DNA of 9,225 nucleotides from Candidatus Omnitrophota bacterium (GTDB lineage Bacteria; Omnitrophota; Koll11; Aquiviventales; Aquiviventaceae). The notes beneath the pieces are model-generated. The model had not been told where the DNA came from and did no database searches. It saw nothing but the letters and a program-made list of their open reading frames with translations. The stretch covers positions 1-9,225 of the forward strand of contig JACPXS010000080.1 in assembly GCA_016196415.1 (NCBI GenBank). Reading direction: 5' to 3'. Shown here in pieces: positions 5,863 through 9,225 of this stretch (positions are counted from its first letter, which is position 1; each line of letters opens with the position of its first letter). Made by a program: the position numbers and the translations under genes.

Positions 5863-6447
5863 ATGAGCAACGCGGCATCGAGCGCCTTGATCACGACATC
5901 GCACGCGAAACCCCGAATGCTGGAGCGGTACCGACACGAGATCGTCCCAGCCCTCATGAAACAGTTCAACCACCGCAACCCGATGGCATCGGCCCGGCTG
6001 GAGAAGATCGTGCTCAACGTGGGCTGCGGGGAAGCGGCCCATGACGCGAAGTTCCTTGAGGCAGTCCAGCGGGATCTGGCGCTGATCGCGGGCCAGCGGC
6101 CGGTCATCACGCGCGCGAAAAAAGCGATCTCGAACTTTAAAATCCGTGAGAACGATCCAGTGGGTTGCAAGGTGACCCTGCGCCGGGCGCGGATGTACGA
6201 GTTTCTTGACCGGCTGGTCCATGCCGCGTTGCCGAGGATTCGGGACTTCAGGGGGTTGAGCCCTCGAGGATTTGATGAGTGCGGGAACTACAGCTTCGGC
6301 TTGATCGAACACACGATCTTCCCTGAAGTGCCGATTGACCAGGCCGCACCATTCGGCATGGATATCGTCGTGGTGACCAGAGCGGCAACCCGCGAGGAGG
6401 CCTTTGCGCTCTTGAAGGGCTTCGGGTTCCCGTTTGCCGCCAAATAG
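5863..6447 (+). CDS. rplE: 50S ribosomal protein L5
   Basis: L5 binds 5S rRNA with L18 in the central protuberance and contacts P-site tRNA and S13. The core shows YRHEIVPALMKQFNHRNPMA, LEKIVLNVGCGEA, then GQRPVITRAKKAISNFKIRE and VGCKVTLRRARMYEFLDRLV. It continues with LPRIRDFRGLSPRGFDECGN, YSFGLIEHTIFPE and GMDIVVVTRA. The ATG at 5863 gives 194 aa and has GGGA (5852-5855) upstream. It adds an 18-residue Ser/Ala/Thr-rich lead before MLERYRHE. An ATG at 5917 would give a more usual 176 aa but has no visible ribosome binding site. I prefer 5863 with moderate certainty for the start only. Confidence 0.96.
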   Translation: MSNAASSALITTSHAKPRMLERYRHEIVPALMKQFNHRNPMASARLEKIVLNVGCGEAAHDAKFLEAVQRDLALIAGQRPVITRAKKAISNFKIRENDPVGCKVTLRRARMYEFLDRLVHAALPRIRDFRGLSPRGFDECGNYSFGLIEHTIFPEVPIDQAAPFGMDIVVVTRAATREEAFALLKGFGFPFAAK

Positions 6448-6464
6448 CCACATAGCGAGGGATC

Positions 6465-6650
6465 ATGGCGCGTGCCTCATGGATTGAACGAGCGAAACGG
6501 ACACCAAAATTTCAGGTCCGGGCTGTCAACCGCTGCTCCCGGTGCAGCCGGCGCCGGAGTTACTTCCGGCGGTTTGGGTTGTGCCGGATGTGCTTTCGGG
6601 AGATGGCATGGCGTGGAGAAATCCCCGGGCTTGTCAAAGCCAGTTGGTAG
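6465..6650 (+). CDS. rpsN: 30S ribosomal protein S14, zinc-binding (type Z)
   Basis: S14 is a late-assembling 30S head protein next to S3 and S10. This is the short zinc form: 61 aa, beginning [19 protein letters not shown]. Cys24-x-x-Cys27 (CSRC) and Cys40-x-x-Cys43 (CRMC) form the zinc site. The end, [18 protein letters not shown], matches the family's FRE-x-A-x-x-G-x-(I/L)-PG-x-x-KASW. The longer zinc-free form is about 100 aa, so the assignment is clear. GAGGGAT lies just upstream at the right spacing. rpsH follows after 12 bases. Confidence 0.97.
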   Translation: MARASWIERAKRTPKFQVRAVNRCSRCSRRRSYFRRFGLCRMCFREMAWRGEIPGLVKASW

Positions 6651-6662
6651 AGGTGAAGCCGG

Positions 6663-7055
6663 ATGAGCGATTCAATCAGTGACGGGCTGACCAAAATTCG
6701 AAACGCCTCTCAGGCGAAACATCCCGCCGTGGAGCTCCGGTTCTCAGGAGCCTTGGTTCGAATCCTTGAGGTCCTCAAGCAGGAAGGCTTCATCCGGACC
6801 TACAAAACGGTCGGAGAGACGCCGGCGCAGCGCGCCATCCGCGTCTATCTAAAGTATGTCAAGAAAACGCCCGCCATTACCCAGTTAATTCGGATGTCCA
6901 GGCCCGGCGTCCGGATGTATCGTCGAGCGGATGCGTTGCCACGAGTGCTTGGAGGATTGGGCGTCGCGATCGTCTCGACGTCAAAAGGAATCACCACGGA
7001 GCGGCAGGCCTATCAGCAGCGGCTTGGCGGTGAGGTGATCTGCTATGTCTGGTAA
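6663..7055 (+). CDS. rpsH: 30S ribosomal protein S8
   Basis: S8 binds the central domain of 16S rRNA and in E. coli represses the spc operon by binding a site near rplE. The 130-aa product starts MSDSISDGLTKIRNASQAKH, close to the usual D-x-I-A-D-x-L-T-R-I-R-N-A. It continues with VRILEVLKQEGFIRTYK, IRVYLKYVKKTPAITQLIRM and SRPGVRMYRRADALPRVLGG. The end is the diagnostic GVAIVSTSKGITTERQA followed by GGEVICYVW. Length is normal. AGGTG at 6651-6655, seven bases upstream, supports the start. Confidence 0.97.
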   Translation: MSDSISDGLTKIRNASQAKHPAVELRFSGALVRILEVLKQEGFIRTYKTVGETPAQRAIRVYLKYVKKTPAITQLIRMSRPGVRMYRRADALPRVLGGLGVAIVSTSKGITTERQAYQQRLGGEVICYVW

Positions 7056-7073
7056 CCCGTTGATATTGTGACA

Positions 7074-7634
7074 ATGTCGCGAATTGGACGTGCGCCGATT
7101 CCGATCCCCGCCGGGGTGCACACTGCGCTGACCGGATCGTCGGTGCGCATCGAGGGTCCCAAAGGGCACCTCTCCCTCACGATCCCCGCCATCCTGACCG
7201 TGAAGGCAGAAGGCCAACGGCTCACGGTGGAGCGCTCGGGCAACGAGCCCTCAGACAAAGCCATGCACGGCCTCTACCGAGCCCTCATGGCGAATATGGT
7301 GCAGGGCGTGGTCAATGGCTTCTCCAAGGAGCTTGAGGTGGTGGGGGTCGGCTACCGGGCGCAGCTCCAGGGCAAGCAGCTCTCCCTTCACGTGGGGTTC
7401 TCACACCCGGTCCTTGTCCCCATTCCAGAAGGCATCACCATTGAAGTGCCCAAACCGACCACCGTGGTGGTCAGAGGAATCGATAAATACCTGGTCGGGC
7501 AGCTCGCCGCCACGATTCGACGAGTCGCGCCGCCGGAGCCGTATAAAGGAAAAGGCATCAAGTATGTGGGCGAAATCATTCGACGCAAAGCGGGCAAAGC
7601 GGCAACCGGTTCCGGCGCGAAGGCCGCCGCGTAG
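7074..7634 (+). CDS. rplF: 50S ribosomal protein L6
   Basis: L6 lies near the sarcin-ricin loop and the factor-binding site, and is built from two similar domains. It begins MSRIGRAPIPIPAGVHTALT, with VRIEGPKGHLSLTIP in domain 1. Domain 2 has GFSKELEVVGVGYRAQLQGK, LSLHVGFSHPVLVPIPEGI and the conserved RRVAPPEPYKGKGIKYVGE (about residues 149-167). The tail is RRKAGKAATGSGAKAAA. Length 186 aa is close to the usual 175-185. A GTG at 7068 could add two residues. I chose ATG 7074 because MSRIG is the universal start. No Shine-Dalgarno is visible in the 18-base gap after rpsH. Confidence 0.96.
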   Translation: MSRIGRAPIPIPAGVHTALTGSSVRIEGPKGHLSLTIPAILTVKAEGQRLTVERSGNEPSDKAMHGLYRALMANMVQGVVNGFSKELEVVGVGYRAQLQGKQLSLHVGFSHPVLVPIPEGITIEVPKPTTVVVRGIDKYLVGQLAATIRRVAPPEPYKGKGIKYVGEIIRRKAGKAATGSGAKAAA

Positions 7635-7657
7635 GCTGACGACGGATGGGGGTCATG

Positions 7658-8023
7658 ATGAGCGCCGGGGTCAACCGAGCACAGAAACGGCGCATCCGCC
7701 ATCGACGGATCCGTAAAAAAGTGGCCGGCCTGCCTCAACGGCCGCGCCTATGTGTCTTCAGAAGCCACAAGCATCTGTACGTGCAACTGATTGACGACTT
7801 GGCCGGCAAGACACTTCGAGGCTGGTCAACGCAGGATGAGCGGTTGAAGCACCTCCGTCGATGGGGCACGGTGGCTGCGGCCAAAGTGCTCGGAACCGTC
7901 GTGGCCGCGGATGCCCTCAAGCAGGGCGCGGCTCGTGTCGTGTTTGACCGGGGCGGGTATCCGTATCATGGACGGGTGCAAGCGCTCGCAGAAGCGCTTC
8001 GAGCAGGAGGCATCCAGGTGTAA
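7658..8023 (+). CDS. rplR: 50S ribosomal protein L18
   Basis: L18 binds 5S rRNA together with L5. The basic N-terminal arm has [17 protein letters not shown], followed by [20 protein letters not shown]. The C-terminal half holds the signature [40 protein letters not shown] and [10 protein letters not shown]. The start is ambiguous between ATG codons at 7646, 7655 and 7658. I chose 7658 (121 aa) because the GGGGG at 7648-7652 is then five bases away. The others would add only one or four residues. rpsE starts two bases after the stop. Confidence 0.95.
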   Translation: MSAGVNRAQKRRIRHRRIRKKVAGLPQRPRLCVFRSHKHLYVQLIDDLAGKTLRGWSTQDERLKHLRRWGTVAAAKVLGTVVAADALKQGAARVVFDRGGYPYHGRVQALAEALRAGGIQV

Positions 8024-8025
8024 CG

Positions 8026-8556
8026 ATGGCGCGCGACGGGCAACGTTCACGGCAACGAGACCAGGCGCATGGCGATACCCCGCAGCTGTTTGAAAAGCTG
8101 ATCGGCATCAACCGCGTCGCCAAGGTTCATAAGGGCGGCAAGCGGCTTGCCTTCAACGCCTTGGCGATTGTGGGGGATGGCAACGGGCGCGTGGGCATGG
8201 CGCTGGGGAAATCGAACGAGGCGGCCGATGCCATCCGAAAGGGCTTCCTCCAAGCCCAACGGAACATGATCACCGTGTCGCTCAAAGGCACGACCATCCC
8301 GCATGAAGTGATCGGCGGCTTTGATGCCGCCCGAGTACTGCTGAAACCCGCCAGCCCTGGGACGGGCATTATCGCGGGCGGGGCGGTCCGCGCGGTCTGC
8401 GAGGCGTGCGGGATCCGCGACATCCTGACGAAATGCCTCGGCTCGGGCAACGCCGTGAATCTGGTCAAGGCAACCCTGAAGGGCTTGCAGACTCTGGAAA
8501 CCGAAGAGGCCATCCGGGAACGGCGGCGAGTCATCATTGAATCGGATGGGGCATGA
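8026..8556 (+). CDS. rpsE: 30S ribosomal protein S5
   Basis: S5 acts in decoding accuracy and mRNA entry at the 30S solvent side. The double-stranded-RNA-binding-like N-terminal domain reads [20 protein letters not shown], then [20 protein letters not shown] and [16 protein letters not shown]. The C-terminal domain has [40 protein letters not shown] and [10 protein letters not shown]. Length 176 aa is normal. AGGTG at 8016-8020, with a further AGGAGG at 8005-8010, lies inside the end of rplR and supports the start. The gene normally found next, rpmD, is absent: rplO begins 22 bases after the stop. Confidence 0.97.
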   Translation: MARDGQRSRQRDQAHGDTPQLFEKLIGINRVAKVHKGGKRLAFNALAIVGDGNGRVGMALGKSNEAADAIRKGFLQAQRNMITVSLKGTTIPHEVIGGFDAARVLLKPASPGTGIIAGGAVRAVCEACGIRDILTKCLGSGNAVNLVKATLKGLQTLETEEAIRERRRVIIESDGA

Positions 8557-8578
8557 GCATTATTTGGCGCAAGGTGCG

Positions 8579-9073
8579 ATGAACGTGTCGACGATTCCCG
8601 CCGTACCGGGATCCCGGCACCGACGTAAACGTGTCGGGCGCGGCATCGGCTCCGGTCACGGAAAAACGGCCACGCGAGGGCAGAAGGGCCAACGGGCCCG
8701 AAGCGGTTCAGGGAAGCGACCGGGATTTGAAGGAGGCCGAACCCCGCTGATCCGCCAGATGCCCAAACGAGGCCTTCGGTACAAGGCGAGCGGACGATCG
8801 ATCCCCGTCGAGATCATCAACGTGCACCAGCTCAACCGCTGCAGGGATGGCGAGCGAGTCACACTGGACCGGCTGGCGGAGCTCGGCCTGATCGACGACC
8901 GGAGCCATCGAGTGAAACTCTTGGGGGAAGGCTCATTGACCAAACGCCTAAGCGTTACCGTGCACCAAGCCAGCGAATCGGCGAAGTCCAAGGTCGAACA
9001 GGCTGGAGGCTCGATTGAGTTCCTCGATCGTCCACCAACCGCTCCGGGCGCTGAATCGGCGCCTGGGCCGTAA
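8579..9073 (+). CDS. rplO: 50S ribosomal protein L15
   Basis: L15 is a late 50S assembly protein with a long glycine-rich N-terminal arm that threads through 23S rRNA. The arm is plain here: RKRVGRGIGSGHGKTATRGQ (residues 17-36), then KGQRARSG and RPGFEGGRTPLIRQMPKRG. The globular part has IPVEIINVHQLNR, VKLLGEGSLTKRLSVTVHQ and ASESAKSKVEQAGGSIEFLD. The ATG at 8579 gives 164 aa and follows AAGG at 8571-8574. The frame is open to an ATG at 8537 inside rpsE, but the added residues do not look like L15. The C-terminus ends in a short Pro/Ala stretch. The stop is followed by secY after 18 bases. Confidence 0.96.
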   Translation: MNVSTIPAVPGSRHRRKRVGRGIGSGHGKTATRGQKGQRARSGSGKRPGFEGGRTPLIRQMPKRGLRYKASGRSIPVEIINVHQLNRCRDGERVTLDRLAELGLIDDRSHRVKLLGEGSLTKRLSVTVHQASESAKSKVEQAGGSIEFLDRPPTAPGAESAPGP

Positions 9074-9091
9074 TGGCGGAATCGGTCGCTG

Positions 9092-9225
9092 ATGTTCAAG
9101 CTGCTCAACGCCCTCGTCAACGCATGGAGTATCCCCGAATTACGGCGCAAACTCATCTTCACCCTGGCGATCATCGCGCTCTACGAAGTGGGCATCTTCA
9201 TCCCCACGCCGGGCATCAACGGGAA
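9092..9225 (+). CDS. secY: Protein translocase subunit SecY, N-terminal part
   Basis: SecY is the channel-forming subunit of the Sec translocon in the inner membrane. Only 44 codons are in the window; the gene runs off the end. They read MFKLLNALVNAWSIPELRRK and then the first membrane segment, LIFTLAIIALYEVGIFI, followed by PTPGING. The pattern N-x-W-x-I-PELR-x-K/R-(I/L)-x-FT-L at the start and IP-x-PG-(I/V) after the segment is typical of SecY. Its position directly after rplO is also standard. The residue after Tyr at the end of the segment, usually Arg, is Glu here. The ribosome binding site is weak. Confidence 0.93.
   Translation, partial: MFKLLNALVNAWSIPELRRKLIFTLAIIALYEVGIFIPTPGING

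Noticed and set aside
9073..9225. Alternative frame starting at the ATG overlapping the rplO stop
   Set aside because: It yields a His/Arg-rich product with no membrane segment, whereas the frame from 9092 gives an unmistakable SecY N-terminus.
1..9225. CRISPR arrays, tRNA or rRNA genes, insertion sequences, toxin-antitoxin or defence genes
   Set aside because: None seen. Apart from the 35-154 spacer and short gaps, the whole window is accounted for by ribosomal protein genes and secY.

Overview
The window is one uninterrupted bacterial S10-spc ribosomal protein gene cluster, all on the + strand. It enters in the last codons of rpsJ and leaves in the first 44 codons of secY. The order is rpsJ(end)-rplC-rplD-rplW-rplB-rpsS-rplV-rpsC-rplP(broken)-rpmC-rpsQ-rplN-rplX-rplE-rpsN-rpsH-rplF-rplR-rpsE-rplO-secY(start). 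This is the classic bacterial order with one gene missing: rpmD (L30), which normally lies between rpsE and rplO. Gaps between genes are mostly under 25 bases, so the genes are probably co-transcribed. No promoter or terminator is evident.

The coding DNA is GC-rich. The proteins are bacterial in type: zinc-ribbon S14 (61 aa, two CxxC pairs), L24 with a C-terminal CxxC/CxxC pair, and an Ala/Pro/Lys-rich tail on several proteins (L3, S19, S17, S3, L6). Absence of rpmD, the SecY start with an IPTPGING motif, and an AT-rich AAAAGKY-type spacer repeat inside a GC-rich operon would suit an uncultured PVC-like or Omnitrophota-like bacterium. That assignment is a weak inference from a few traits, not a phylogeny.

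Regions: 1-34 is the rpsJ tail. 35-154 is the only sizeable non-coding gap; it is AT-rich and holds two arrays of 7-base units arranged as an imperfect inverted repeat, ending at the rplC ribosome binding site. 155-4202 encodes L3, L4, L23, L2, S19, L22 and S3, with a perfect 10-bp hairpin between rplW and rplB. 4206-4540 is rplP (L16), which lacks about 30 codons and changes frame at the junction. 4543-9073 encodes L29, S17, L14, L24, L5, S14, S8, L6, L18, S5 and L15. 9092-9225 is the start of secY.

Together the genes supply the peptidyl-transferase and tunnel proteins (L2, L3, L4, L16, L22, L23, L29), the 5S rRNA binders (L5, L18), early 30S assembly proteins (S17, S8, S5) and head proteins (S3, S14, S19), plus the translocon channel that docks on the ribosome. 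I found no new biological system. The strongest anomaly is the damaged rplP, which is either an assembly/consensus error or a true lesion in a normally essential gene. Second come the structured repeat upstream of rplC and the hairpin upstream of rplB.
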